54,211 bases of DNA from Lachnospiraceae bacterium (GCA_016290615.1 JAEEUS010000011.1:1-54211), one strand, 5' to 3'. Numbered from the stretch's first letter, positions 17,995 to 26,418 are shown. Numbers and translations are program-made. Notes: a model not told the origin generated them from the letters alone.

Positions 17995-18603
17995 TCATTT
18001 TTCTTCATTGGATAAAATTGCGGACTTGATGTACTGGTCCGGTGATATGCCGAGCTGTTTTTTGAATACCCTGCATAAATGACTCTGATCGCAGAATCCC
18101 ACAGCTGCAGCGACATCCGCAACTTTCATCCCATCCAAAAGAAGCTCCTTTGCTTTTCTTATCCTGCACTGAAGCTGAAACTTATGCGGTGTCAGACCGT
18201 TTTCAGAAGCAAACTTCCTTATCATGTGATATGAGCTGATATGGACCTGCTCAGACATATCCGCGATGCTTAACTCCATCTGAGGGTTGCCGACGATCTT
18301 TTCCTTGATGATATCAAGTTCCTTCTTATTTATATCCTCTTTGGGGATGCAGATGCTTATCATGGAATAGCATTTCGATATCGGATATATGGAGTGCGGT
18401 ACGTTTAATGCTATGGAAAAATATTCATCCTCATGACAGACATATTCCTTATCACCTATCTTTACCCCTACCTCTCCCTTGGTAACTATGCCAAGTACGC
18501 AGTGGCCGATATGAGTATGCTCAGGATATGAAATATCAACATCCTCATAGCTTACTGTTTCTATTCCTGTTGATCTGTCTATTATATATTTGAGTCTGTT
18601 CAC
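17995..18603 (-). CDS. AraC family transcriptional regulator
   Basis: 202 residues: an N-terminal cupin-like ligand domain (YPEHTHIGHCVLGIVTKGEVG, about 26-46) and a C-terminal pair of helix-turn-helix motifs (about 105-195; the second contains VADVAAAVGFCDQSHLCRVF and then KKQLGISPDQY). The start is a GTG 2 bp after the deaminase stop, so it is translationally linked to that gene. It is shorter than typical 280-300-residue members because the N-terminal domain is compact. Target genes are unknown; the downstream cupin gene is the simplest candidate. Confidence 0.9.
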   Translation of the reverse strand: MNRLKYIIDRSTGIETVSYEDVDISYPEHTHIGHCVLGIVTKGEVGVKIGDKEYVCHEDEYFSIALNVPHSIYPISKCYSMISICIPKEDINKKELDIIKEKIVGNPQMELSIADMSEQVHISSYHMIRKFASENGLTPHKFQLQCRIRKAKELLLDGMKVADVAAAVGFCDQSHLCRVFKKQLGISPDQYIKSAILSNEEK

Positions 18604-18605
18604 GA

Positions 18606-19091
18606 TTATTCAACAACCCATTTAAGATCCTTTGCCGCAACTACCTTATACTCATTTTCTTTTGAGCCGACGCGAAGGTATACATTTTTTATACCGGCCT
18701 GGATTATCATCCTGGCACATAACGGACACGGCTTTGCCTCATGTATCGAGTTATCACCGGGATTCACACCCGTAAGGTAAAGATCTGCTCCGATGGTCTG
18801 TTCTCTAGAACAGTTAAGCAGTGCATTGGCTTCGGCATGAACCGCCCTGCATACATCATATCCCTGGCCCTGATGCAGATCTCTTTCGATCCTGGGGCAA
18901 TGGCCGATATCGCAGCAGTTGTCCTCTCCCCTTGGAGCACCGTTATATCCTGTCGAGATAACAGCGTCATCCTTTACGATTACCGCGCCGTACTTTCTCT
19001 TGATGCATGTGCTTCTGTAAGCAAATACTTCCGCACAGTTTAAGTATGTATCTATCTTTGAAACTCTTTTTTCAGAACCTGTTAAAACCAT
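18606..19091 (-). CDS. dCMP deaminase family protein
   Basis: Zinc-dependent cytidine/deoxycytidylate deaminase fold, expected to convert dCMP to dUMP for thymidylate synthesis. Zinc ligands and the catalytic Glu are in VHAEANALL and the second motif PCPLCARMI. An extra Cys/His cluster (NCCDIGHCPR) in the middle is typical of dCMP deaminases and ComEB. The 161-residue length is normal. It starts 3 bp after the acetyltransferase stop and belongs to the operon GNAT-deaminase-AraC-cupin. Confidence 0.88.
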   Translation of the reverse strand: MVLTGSEKRVSKIDTYLNCAEVFAYRSTCIKRKYGAVIVKDDAVISTGYNGAPRGEDNCCDIGHCPRIERDLHQGQGYDVCRAVHAEANALLNCSREQTIGADLYLTGVNPGDNSIHEAKPCPLCARMIIQAGIKNVYLRVGSKENEYKVVAAKDLKWVVE

Positions 19092-19094
19092 ATC

Positions 19095-19610
19095 TCAATA
19101 TTCCTTTATATATACCTTTGCTTTAAATGTTGCACTGCCGTCAAGCTTTGTATACTCGCTGTCTTTTAAAAAACTCATGCCGAGCTTTTCCATTACTCTT
19201 TTACTCTTAACATTCTCATCGGCAAACTGACCGACTATCGATCTAACTTCTCTTTGCTTTCTGACATGATCTATGATAGCGTTTATTGCCTCTGGCACGA
19301 GACCTCTTCCCCAGTAATCCTTCCTGAGATTATATCCGACCACCCAGTTATCATCTTCTTTTCTGTATACTATTCCTCCCATGCCGACAAGCTCGCCTGT
19401 CTCCTTATATACAAAACCAAGATCATAGGAATCCTCGTCATTTATATCGAGAGTTTCAAGCCACTGTCTTGTATGCTCTACATTAGGATGAGTCCCGTAT
19501 ATCATGTATTTTGTCACATCCGGATCAGATGCCCATTTAAAAATCGCCTCGGCATCATTGACGGTCACGGGCCGTATCAGAAGCCTGTCTGTTTCTATTT
19601 TTACATTCAT
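19095..19610 (-). CDS. GNAT family N-acetyltransferase (RimJ/RimL-like)
   Basis: 171-residue acetyl-CoA dependent transferase. The opening IETDRLLIRPVTVNDAEAIF and the acetyl-CoA loop RKDYWGRGLVPEAI (about 117-130) followed by ENVKSKRVMEKLGM are typical of the RimJ/RimL branch, which acetylates protein N-termini or small amines. The substrate is unknown. It is the first gene of a four-gene minus-strand operon. The 126-bp gap to the plus-strand sigma factor must contain both promoters. Confidence 0.85.
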   Translation of the reverse strand: MNVKIETDRLLIRPVTVNDAEAIFKWASDPDVTKYMIYGTHPNVEHTRQWLETLDINDEDSYDLGFVYKETGELVGMGGIVYRKEDDNWVVGYNLRKDYWGRGLVPEAINAIIDHVRKQREVRSIVGQFADENVKSKRVMEKLGMSFLKDSEYTKLDGSATFKAKVYIKEY

Positions 19611-19736
19611 GTAATTACCCCCTTTTATCTAATCATAGTATCACACCAATTTGCCGTATACAAAATAATATCGAAAAAATATATGATATATTAAAAATAT
19701 ATGTAACGTTTTCATCACCTGAGTTGTTTATATTAT

Positions 19737-20240
19737 ATGAGTGAAGAATCTATGAAAGAAATGGAGGAAATATATAAAAAATACTGTGTACCGTTAAAAA
19801 AGTATGTGGTATCGATATGCCGCGATCCTGATACGGCCGATGACATCGTATCGGAAACTTTTTTCAGGGCGATAAAAAACATCGATTCGTTCGACGGTAC
19901 CAGTCTCTTTGGCTGGCTGTGCACAATAGCAAGGAATATATATTTCAATCATTTGAAAAGAAAAGATAATAACGCCTTTTCTCTCGACGATCAAAATGCC
20001 GTTCAGATACCGGATTTAGTCGATGTCGAAGATGAAGTCATTAAAAGACTGCAACGTAAAAAGCTTTCTGAGTGTATTTCATCACTGTCTGAGGCAGAAA
20101 GAGAGGTCGTTAGCCTGCACATCTATGCAGACCTCACTTTCTCTCAGATCGGCACGGTATTTGGCAAAAGCGAAAACTGGGCCCGCGTAACATATTACAG
20201 ATGCAAGGAAAAACTGAAAGGGATGATGAGTAATGAATAA
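19737..20240 (+). CDS. ECF RNA polymerase sigma factor
   Basis: 167-residue extracytoplasmic-function sigma factor. Region 2 (about 10-78) contains DIVSETFFRAIKNIDSFD and the LFGWLCTIARNIYFNHLK promoter-melting helix. Region 4 (about 105-160) contains AEREVVSLHIYADLTFSQIG and the recognition helix. There is no good SD before the first ATG, and TATATT lies immediately upstream. The ATG at 19752, with GTGAAG before it, is an alternative start. A possible autoregulatory -35 (TGTAAC, 19702-19707) is present. The gene overlaps its anti-sigma factor by 8 bp. Confidence 0.92.
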   Translation: MSEESMKEMEEIYKKYCVPLKKYVVSICRDPDTADDIVSETFFRAIKNIDSFDGTSLFGWLCTIARNIYFNHLKRKDNNAFSLDDQNAVQIPDLVDVEDEVIKRLQRKKLSECISSLSEAEREVVSLHIYADLTFSQIGTVFGKSENWARVTYYRCKEKLKGMMSNE

Positions 20241-21036
20241 AGAAAATTGCTGTATGATAAAAGATCTGCTTCCTCTGTACATAGACGGACTGTGTTCGGA
20301 TGAGACAGATAGAATAATAAAAGATCACCTGGAAAGCTGCGAAGACTGCAAAAAGCTTTATGACGCCATGATATCAGAAGTGCCGTGCAATGACTCTGAC
20401 AAAGTCTCTCCCGAAAAGATAGATTCCGGCACTTCTGATATCCAGCTTATAAAAAAAGTATCTCACGATGTAAGGAAAAAGGCAAACAGATCGGGACTCA
20501 TCGCTGTGTTTGCGATCGTTCTGGCTGTGTTTATAGTCTTAGGTTTTACCGTTCCAGTAGTACCGATAAGCGAGGATGATATTTCAATAGAGCTTGTTTG
20601 TCCGCGTCTTATAGCAAACGGCGATCCTGTATCATATTACGACATTTCACAGAAAGCGGTCGTACTGTATGAAAATGACAAGGATCTGTCTTCCTGCTCT
20701 TTTATGTACGTAGTTCCCGACAGGGATTATTACGGCATGCCTGAAGACTTTTGCATGGCAGTCGATGTCGATTACCTGAATACAGATGACAGCGACCAAA
20801 TGTTTACTGACAGGGTAAAGCTCATCAATATGTCAAGCAACAAGCCGATCAAGAGCTACAAAACAGAGGTTTCCACACTAAAGAGCGGGGAAGTCCTGCT
20901 TATGATAAAAGGCGTACGGACATCTCTTTTCTCAGGCTCAGATGATAATATAGTTTCAAGAGTCACCATACTGAATACCGACAACATAGATTTGCTAAAG
21001 CTGTCAGGCAGCAGATCATACATAGATGTCAGATAG
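20233..21036 (+). CDS. Zinc-finger anti-sigma factor, membrane-anchored
   Basis: 267-residue partner of the upstream sigma factor. The N-terminus carries the ZAS zinc motif: His32, Cys36 and Cys39 in DHLESCEDCKK. One membrane segment follows at about 92-112, then an extracytoplasmic domain of about 150 residues with no recognised fold. It starts inside the end of the sigma gene, as is usual for coupled sigma/anti-sigma pairs. The outer domain presumably senses the inducing stress and is released by proteolysis or a conformational change (inference). Confidence 0.87.
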   Translation: MNKENCCMIKDLLPLYIDGLCSDETDRIIKDHLESCEDCKKLYDAMISEVPCNDSDKVSPEKIDSGTSDIQLIKKVSHDVRKKANRSGLIAVFAIVLAVFIVLGFTVPVVPISEDDISIELVCPRLIANGDPVSYYDISQKAVVLYENDKDLSSCSFMYVVPDRDYYGMPEDFCMAVDVDYLNTDDSDQMFTDRVKLINMSSNKPIKSYKTEVSTLKSGEVLLMIKGVRTSLFSGSDDNIVSRVTILNTDNIDLLKLSGSRSYIDVR

Positions 21037-21045
21037 TGTTTTATC

Positions 21046-21075
21046 AAAAAAGGGACTGATCACAGTCCCTTTTAA
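21046..21075. terminator. Bidirectional terminator
   Basis: AAGGGACTG pairs with CAGTCCCTT around ATCA, with A and T runs on the two sides. It serves the anti-sigma gene and the converging YhfC-type gene. Confidence 0.87.
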
Positions 21076-21081
21076 AATGCA

Positions 21082-21945
21082 CTAAACCGTCTGTCCCTTT
21101 TTGCCAATATCATCTTTATCCTTTTTATATAACATAAAATATGCACCAAAAAAAACGAAAGCGGCACAGATCCCGAAAATCGCTTCGAGCGCCCAGTCCG
21201 ATAAAGTGATCACATTGACTAAGGAAAGCCCCATAAACCCGTCAAGAACAGTATGAATTACGATCGCTAACGGATAAAGCCACAGATATTTCTTTTCTTT
21301 GCAGGCATAGAATACCAGTATTGATGCTCCGACATGATAGAGAAAAGCAACTATCCTCTCAACAATACTTACTGCAAGGTCTGAAACAGAGAATGAAGCA
21401 AGCTGACCCGCTAAAGCATATAACTGATCTGCCTGATCAGGCGCCTGATTTATAACCTGATCTATAACTACTTTAAATGTTCCCGTATTTATCATAAGTG
21501 AATATGAAATATATGTTATGAACGTTAAACCTAAGATCAGCATCACTTCAAATCCGCCATGTCCTATTCCATAGGAAATAGATGTCTCTTTGTTTTTTCG
21601 TTTTTTAAGTACTGTCTTATATGCAACAAAACGTCCGGTCTCTTCAAATACTCCCGGAAAGAGTCCAACTATAAATGCCCACAAAACAGGTCTTGCGTTT
21701 ATGAATCTGCTTGCCCCGTGTTCAGCAAGTCCCATCTGAACGGGAAATACCAGTACATTCTGGATCGGTTTTTCCAAGACGATCGCAAAAAGCAAAAACG
21801 TAAGTGCACCGACAGTGACAGTTGAAAAACGTTCTTTTTTTCTTATCTTCCAGATTATTGCTATGATGATCGGAACGACAAGAAAAATAATAGTTCCTAT
21901 TACCATAAGTGTAATCTGCTCATTTCCAACCTTTGTAAATTCCAT
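21082..21945 (-). CDS. YhfC family intramembrane metalloprotease-like protein
   Basis: 287-residue membrane protein with about eight hydrophobic segments. Family features are the acidic motif GVFEETGRFVAYK (about residues 95-107) and GIGHGGFEVMLILG, matching the YhfC/PrsW-like group with putative catalytic Glu-Glu and His residues in membrane helices. The biological role is unknown. Related PrsW cleaves an anti-sigma factor in Bacillus, so its position beside an ECF sigma/anti-sigma pair is suggestive but not proof. It is a single-gene transcript, with a palindrome in its leader. Confidence 0.8.
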   Translation of the reverse strand: MEFTKVGNEQITLMVIGTIIFLVVPIIIAIIWKIRKKERFSTVTVGALTFLLFAIVLEKPIQNVLVFPVQMGLAEHGASRFINARPVLWAFIVGLFPGVFEETGRFVAYKTVLKKRKNKETSISYGIGHGGFEVMLILGLTFITYISYSLMINTGTFKVVIDQVINQAPDQADQLYALAGQLASFSVSDLAVSIVERIVAFLYHVGASILVFYACKEKKYLWLYPLAIVIHTVLDGFMGLSLVNVITLSDWALEAIFGICAAFVFFGAYFMLYKKDKDDIGKKGQTV

Positions 21946-21972
21946 GATAAATCTCCTTATTAGTCAACCCTG

Positions 21973-21990
21973 ACATCCCGACTGGGATGT
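21973..21990. promoter_or_regulatory. 18-bp palindrome in the leader of the YhfC-type gene
   Basis: ACATCCC-GACT-GGGATGT is a perfect 7-bp dyad 28 bp upstream of the start codon, between the start and any promoter. It may be an operator or an RNA hairpin near the ribosome-binding site. No regulator is recognised. Confidence 0.4.
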
Positions 21991-22177
21991 GTTTACAGTT
22001 AAAGAGTACCATCATCAATAAAAATATAACACGAACTGACAGTTGATATCCTAAAATTATGTATTTTTGTATGATTCAACCGGGGGTTGAGATTAATTAA
22101 ACATAAATATGTCGAAGCATTTTTTGCTTAGACCCGTGTGATAGTACCTTTAAATTTGCTCTTTATCAGTCTTAACA
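21991..22177. other. Intergenic region with no gene recognised
   Basis: Part of a gap of about 400 bp between the YhfC-type gene and the EAL gene. It is AT-rich and contains a short dyad TCAACC-GGG-GGTTGA (22076-22090) and a small AAGCA/TGCTT stem near 22115-22130. I see no reading frame with a ribosome-binding site. It should hold the YhfC promoter, but no clear -35/-10 pair stands out. Confidence 0.5.
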
Positions 22178-22225
22178 TAAAAGAAAACCGCCTGTACAAA
22201 AATGTACAAGCGATCTTCTTTTTCC
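22178..22225 (-). terminator. Hairpin terminator downstream of the EAL gene
   Basis: TGTACA pairs with TGTACA around AAAA, extended by CGC/GCG after one mismatch. The minus-strand continuation GTTTTCTTTT is T-rich. The stretch 22226-22348 between it and the EAL stop codon is an AT-rich 3' trailer with several GATCA repeats and no gene. Confidence 0.65.
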
Positions 22226-22348
22226 AATTTGTTATTATGCTTTTGCACTGTTGCATCTATTATTCTAATATCCTTGATTATAAACATCAACACTTATCAG
22301 TACTGATCTTTCATCGATCATATGAAATGATCAGATTAATGATCATTA

Positions 22349-23056
22349 TCAATTTGGTCTTGCAAGGTAATATCCCTGGAAGAGATCCACACCTATTCCG
22401 ACAAGATAGTCAAATTCGGCTTTTTCTTCCACTCCTTCTGCGACAATGAGCATGTTCTTCGCATGGAACTGCAGCACCAGACTCGTCACATTTTCCTGTT
22501 TCTGAATATCATGATCTATACCTGATATCAATTCTCTGTCCAGTTTTACGATATGGGGCTTCATAAGATCTATACGCTCCATATCATTGATCCCGCTGCC
22601 GAAATCATCTGCTGCAAGCAGATTGTTCATGGATCTAACGGACCTGCTCTTTTCAAGCCAGTGGTCGTAAGAGAAAAACGGATATTCTAAGTTTTCTATG
22701 ATCATAGCACCTCGTATGCTGTCACCAAAGTACTCCCAGAATACATCCGCTTCATCCTGTCTTAGGTTATCATTTGGAAATGAGTTTATCGAAACTCTCT
22801 CGGTATAACCTCTTAAGATGTATGCCTGCATCGCTCCGAAAAGTGTCGCAACCTCCAGTGTATGCAGTTCATCTTTTTGCATATATTCATCTATAAGCTC
22901 CAGTACAGTCTTTTCTGTGGGACGCATTAATGCTTCCCAGGCAAAAACCGTCTTACCGTTCGGATAAAAGATCGGCTGGAAGACATAGTTGATCGAAAGC
23001 TTTCCTAGAGCTTCGAGTATTTCTTTATCTAATGGTAAATGGTCATAATAAATCAT
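22349..23056 (-). CDS. EAL domain cyclic-di-GMP phosphodiesterase
   Basis: Stand-alone EAL domain protein of 235 residues, expected to hydrolyse c-di-GMP. Catalytic signatures are present: WEALMRP, the Asn in SINSFPND, Glu in IENLEYP, LAADDFGSG, Lys in VKLDRELI, Glu in VAEGVEE, and QGYYLARP. No sensor domain or membrane segment is seen. The frame is open to 23122. I prefer the ATG at 23056, which has AGAGGA 6 bp upstream. It follows the GGDEF gene on the same strand, so synthesis and breakdown are encoded together. Confidence 0.88.
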   Translation of the reverse strand: MIYYDHLPLDKEILEALGKLSINYVFQPIFYPNGKTVFAWEALMRPTEKTVLELIDEYMQKDELHTLEVATLFGAMQAYILRGYTERVSINSFPNDNLRQDEADVFWEYFGDSIRGAMIIENLEYPFFSYDHWLEKSRSVRSMNNLLAADDFGSGINDMERIDLMKPHIVKLDRELISGIDHDIQKQENVTSLVLQFHAKNMLIVAEGVEEKAEFDYLVGIGVDLFQGYYLARPN

Positions 23057-23163
23057 ATTCATTCCTCTGTTATAACTATATTGTATCACAAACCAATGAA
23101 CTTGTGATTGAAAAGTATTCACCTAGACTAACAATAACTGGTCAATGTACTTCCATAAAGTAT

Positions 23164-24327
23164 TTACTCTGCAATCGAAAGCTGTCCGTTTCTTCTGCGA
23201 TCTATACCTGTCTCAATATAATAAAGGTTTTTGTTATTATACATTTCCTGCTCAGCAATAGTGAATAGTTCCATGGCTGAACGATCATTACCGTATGCAT
23301 ATCCTACGGAAGCTATCCTATCATTTTTCATAATCGCAGAATTGAGTTCACCATTAAGTTCATCAAACTTATCTCTTAAAATGTCATATAACAGAACAAC
23401 AAACTCATCTCCGCTTATCCTGCATATCGAGCCCATATCCTTATATACATTTCTCAGTATATCGGCAAATCGTCGTATATACTCATCTCCGGCCTCATGT
23501 CCGAGATTGTCATTCACATGCTTAAGTGCATTAAGATCACAAAATACTATTCCTAAACTCTCGTGACCTTCAGATAACTTAACAGCTTCATTAAATCCTC
23601 TGCGATTCAAAAGCCCGGTTAGCGTATCTTTGGAAGAAATCTCGGTCATAATCTGTTCTCTTAAGTTTGCTACTGTGATCTCTTCACGCCTGATATAAGT
23701 GAATATAACAGCACATGACAGAGCCGTTGCTAAATACGCAAGCTCAAGTTGCGGAAAAAAGAGAAGTATCAGTGCCGCCAATAGAGGAAATACCACAAAA
23801 GATCCAAGCACTAACGTATTTCTTCTTCCCAGATTTCTTAGATTAATAAGCAGGATTAGCAGAATATAAATAACACCTATAATCGGCATTACCGTAATAA
23901 TATCGCGCCACGGTCCATAAACAAGTCTATGATCTTTAACTGAAAAGAACTGACCGTTACATACACCTGATATGATCCAAAGGATATTCAGGACAGTAAA
24001 AATCCAAATCGGGTATATGATCCTAAATGAGATATCTTTTGTATGACGTATGATCATCACCATGTAAGTAGCAAATAATACTATGCATAAATGTATTATG
24101 GAAAATGCCATTATGTTTGCTACAACAAGAATTAAACTGCCAGCTTGAATGTTATCCAGAATATAACTCGTTGCATCAAAAAACAGTCCCAAAGTGGTGC
24201 ATAGTGTGAATACCAAAAAGACTTTATGTTCTTTTTCATCACCTTCGGCTTTATTTCGAAGACTGCCCAAAATGATCAACATAAACAATATGCTGACGAT
24301 TTCAGCTGATGCGATTCTCAAAGTCAT
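23164..24327 (-). CDS. Membrane diguanylate cyclase (GGDEF domain)
   Basis: 387 residues: six or seven membrane helices in the first 212 residues, then a GGDEF domain (about 225-385). The active-site motif reads SGDEF at 305-309, a common active variant, with the metal-binding FCDLNALKHVNDNLGH upstream. No RxxD inhibitory I-site is found at the expected place, so product feedback may be lacking. It should make c-di-GMP in response to a signal at the membrane. The downstream EAL gene is the likely counterpart. A terminator separates it from the second ECF operon. Confidence 0.88.
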   Translation of the reverse strand: MTLRIASAEIVSILFMLIILGSLRNKAEGDEKEHKVFLVFTLCTTLGLFFDATSYILDNIQAGSLILVVANIMAFSIIHLCIVLFATYMVMIIRHTKDISFRIIYPIWIFTVLNILWIISGVCNGQFFSVKDHRLVYGPWRDIITVMPIIGVIYILLILLINLRNLGRRNTLVLGSFVVFPLLAALILLFFPQLELAYLATALSCAVIFTYIRREEITVANLREQIMTEISSKDTLTGLLNRRGFNEAVKLSEGHESLGIVFCDLNALKHVNDNLGHEAGDEYIRRFADILRNVYKDMGSICRISGDEFVVLLYDILRDKFDELNGELNSAIMKNDRIASVGYAYGNDRSAMELFTIAEQEMYNNKNLYYIETGIDRRRNGQLSIAE

Positions 24328-24415
24328 ATAATCTCTCCCCTTTAAGGTAATACATTTCCTAAGTATGTTTATTCTATCAAATAATACTTTTATTGCATAG
24401 CGTGCTGTTTCACAT

Positions 24416-24511
24416 AAAAAAGAAACCCGGAGCCGATAGTTACAGGATATGAAATGACAGACCTTTTTTACTGCAGGTCATATCCTTATAGCATCAGCAA
24501 TTCCGGGTTTC
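24416..24511 (-). terminator. Three-stem nested hairpin terminator
   Basis: On the minus strand an outer stem GAAACCCGGA/TCCGGGTTTC (24502-24511 with 24422-24431) encloses GCTGAT/ATCGGC and a perfect 9-bp AGGATATGA/TCATATCCT (24478-24486 with 24444-24452), then six T. It ends the second ECF operon. It is much longer than an ordinary intrinsic terminator, so a structured 3' RNA is possible. Confidence 0.7.
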
Positions 24512-24524
24512 ATAATATGAAGAA

Positions 24525-24812
24525 TTATTTAATTTGATGTATAATCTGATCCATGCCTGCCATTCCCATGGCGAAGAATGCAACAAAGAACATCAGCACA
24601 ACCGCCGCTTTGTCGTAGATTATCTTTTGGCTTGAAAATGACGATAGCAGGATCTCTATCCCTAATCCGATCATAATGATCGGCCATAGTTTAAATATCA
24701 GATCATAACTGATCGAATTCACAAAAAGATGAAGCAGAAACATAACACCGAAGGCTATCAGAGAAATCCCTGTTGTTATTGTCCCGACTCTATGTGTTCT
24801 GATGGTTTCCAT
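24525..24812 (-). CDS. Small membrane protein, LiaI/DUF5668-like
   Basis: 95 residues from the ATG at 24812, which has a strong GAGGAGG upstream; the frame is open to 24836, but those codons lack a ribosome site. Three hydrophobic helices (about 10-30, 38-56, 66-86) with a central FKLWPIIMIGLGIEIL, which resembles the LiaI-LiaF-like transmembrane region found in envelope-stress operons. The function is unknown. Last gene of the operon sigma-141 aa-180 aa-this gene, starting 1 bp after its neighbour's stop. Confidence 0.65.
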   Translation of the reverse strand: METIRTHRVGTITTGISLIAFGVMFLLHLFVNSISYDLIFKLWPIIMIGLGIEILLSSFSSQKIIYDKAAVVLMFFVAFFAMGMAGMDQIIHQIK

Positions 24813-24813
24813 A

Positions 24814-25356
24814 TCACACCTCCTCAGATTCCACATTCAATTCTTCCTTTTTTCCTTTTATCAGCTTTACACCTATTATGATAAACAGTATCGCAAAGAT
24901 CACCTGCGGGATCTCTTTAATAACCGGATAGATATCATTCCAGTAATCTCCCGGGATCAGGCGGCATATGATCTCATAGAAGAAATAATTCCAAAGCTGT
25001 GCCAGACCTATGAGAATGAGAATTATCGCCCCCCATTTCTTTATGTTTTTGTTATTGGTTTCTTTCCACTTGAAATCGCCGAACTCCTCCCAAATATATA
25101 CATCCTCCAGCTGGTCAAAATACGTGTCGTCCAAGCTGGATATATTTCTTGCATGGAAGAATCCATAGAACCACAATACAGCACTTAGAAGCAGCATAAA
25201 CTCCAGAGAATTAAACAGTATCATGGGAACAAATGAGATAAAAAATATGATCATCAAGGAAAGACCGTTTTTCATGAATCCCATATACATTTCCGCAGCC
25301 CCGGGGAGCATTGAGAATATAAATGTAAAAAACCTACTTTTTTTCTTCTGTTTCAT
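24814..25356 (-). CDS. Membrane protein of unknown function (ECF operon)
   Basis: 180 residues with four hydrophobic stretches (about 29-47, 48-68, 106-127, 150-168) and a soluble acidic loop between the second and third. The opening FSMLPGAAEMYMGFMKNGLS recalls the glycine-rich turn of TM2-type membrane proteins. No enzyme motif is seen. It lies between the 141-residue protein (16-bp gap) and the 95-residue membrane protein. The shared operon suggests an accessory role in the envelope response controlled by the sigma factor. Confidence 0.6.
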   Translation of the reverse strand: MKQKKKSRFFTFIFSMLPGAAEMYMGFMKNGLSLMIIFFISFVPMILFNSLEFMLLLSAVLWFYGFFHARNISSLDDTYFDQLEDVYIWEEFGDFKWKETNNKNIKKWGAIILILIGLAQLWNYFFYEIICRLIPGDYWNDIYPVIKEIPQVIFAILFIIIGVKLIKGKKEELNVESEEV

Positions 25357-25372
25357 TGTATATACCTCCGAA

Positions 25373-25798
25373 TTACTTCAACAAATCATCAATGTATGAA
25401 CGTATGGACTCTTCGGTCTTTTCCAAATAGTCCGGATCATTCATTTCCTTCAAAACCTCTTCTCTTGTCTTGATCGGCCTTGAGGCCAGAACATCTTCTT
25501 TTGAAACAAGAGGTTCTTCTGCTACAACATTTTCGTTTGACAGGATATTCGCTTTAAGATTAGGGACAAAGGGAACTATGCATACAAACAGGATCGCAAC
25601 AGCAACCGCAAACCCGACTCTTGCGCAGTATAATCTAAAGCTTAATATCTTCCTGCGTTCGCCTGTTTCAATGACTGATAAAACTTTTCTGTCAATGTAT
25701 GACGGTGCCTGTACCTGAGTTTCATTTTCCGTATCCATAATGAGCTTTTCCAAATCTTCATCGCTCAGATATTCTAGATTTATGTCTATATCTGTCAT
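25373..25798 (-). CDS. Putative anti-sigma factor, single-pass membrane protein
   Basis: 141 residues: an acidic cytoplasmic N-terminus (about 1-50) containing LSDEDLEKLIMDT, one membrane segment at about 57-79, and an acidic/charged outer tail. Its start overlaps the sigma factor stop by 4 bp (ATGA), the usual arrangement for an anti-sigma partner. It lacks the His-Cys-Cys zinc motif seen in the anti-sigma at 20233, so the assignment rests on position and topology only. Confidence 0.6.
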   Translation of the reverse strand: MTDIDINLEYLSDEDLEKLIMDTENETQVQAPSYIDRKVLSVIETGERRKILSFRLYCARVGFAVAVAILFVCIVPFVPNLKANILSNENVVAEEPLVSKEDVLASRPIKTREEVLKEMNDPDYLEKTEESIRSYIDDLLK

Positions 25799-26319
25799 GT
25801 CAGCAAGTCCTCCTTCCTTATCTTTTTTTTGAGCATTTCTCTGGCTCGATAAATATGTGACTGTACAGTCTTAAGTGGCTCTCCCGATCTTTCGGAAATC
25901 TCCCTGGCTGTAAGTCCCTCTTCAAAGTACAGCTTTGCTGGTGTCCTATATGGTTCCGGAAGACCATCGCAGCTGTCTTTGAAGGTTTGCATGACTTCTG
26001 CAGCAACATACTGTTCCAGTAGACCGACACATGATACAGCTTCTACCCGTGTCAGATCATCGTCGGACGTAACAACCTCCCGCCTTTTTGCCGATCGTAA
26101 ATGATCAACACATTTGTTACTTGCGATCCTGCAGAGCCATGCTTTTTCAGATTGACCGTCAAAATCCTTAATATGCTGATAAGCAGAAATAAAGGTTTCC
26201 TGGGTGATATCCTCCGCGGCGAAATAATCACCTGTCATTTTGAGGCAAACGGAAAAGACCAGATTCTTATGCTGGCTCATCAGCTCGATTAACTTTTCCT
26301 TGGAATCGATCTCTCCCAC
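25795..26319 (-). CDS. ECF RNA polymerase sigma factor (SigW-like)
   Basis: 174 residues. Region 2 includes AAEDITQETFISAYQHIKDF and KAWLCRIASNKCVDHLR; region 4 includes LTAREISERSGEPLKTVQSH and YRAREMLKKKIRKE. The start is a GTG with AAGGGA 6 bp upstream. It heads a four-gene operon of membrane proteins, which fits a cell-envelope stress response. Its leader (26320-26608) holds several repeats that may be operators. Confidence 0.92.
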   Translation of the reverse strand: MGEIDSKEKLIELMSQHKNLVFSVCLKMTGDYFAAEDITQETFISAYQHIKDFDGQSEKAWLCRIASNKCVDHLRSAKRREVVTSDDDLTRVEAVSCVGLLEQYVAAEVMQTFKDSCDGLPEPYRTPAKLYFEEGLTAREISERSGEPLKTVQSHIYRAREMLKKKIRKEDLLT

Positions 26320-26418
26320 CTTCTTTCCCTTTTTCTCTACTCATATAATATAACGTATGACAAAATAAAAAGTCTGCAAAAAATTTTAAATAAAATTTAC
26401 AATGCAACTTTACAATCA

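Noticed and set aside
21946-22348. Small protein or riboswitch in the gap between YhfC-type and EAL genes
   Set aside because: No start with a ribosome site and no known riboswitch core was recognised; only short dyads and a terminator are present.
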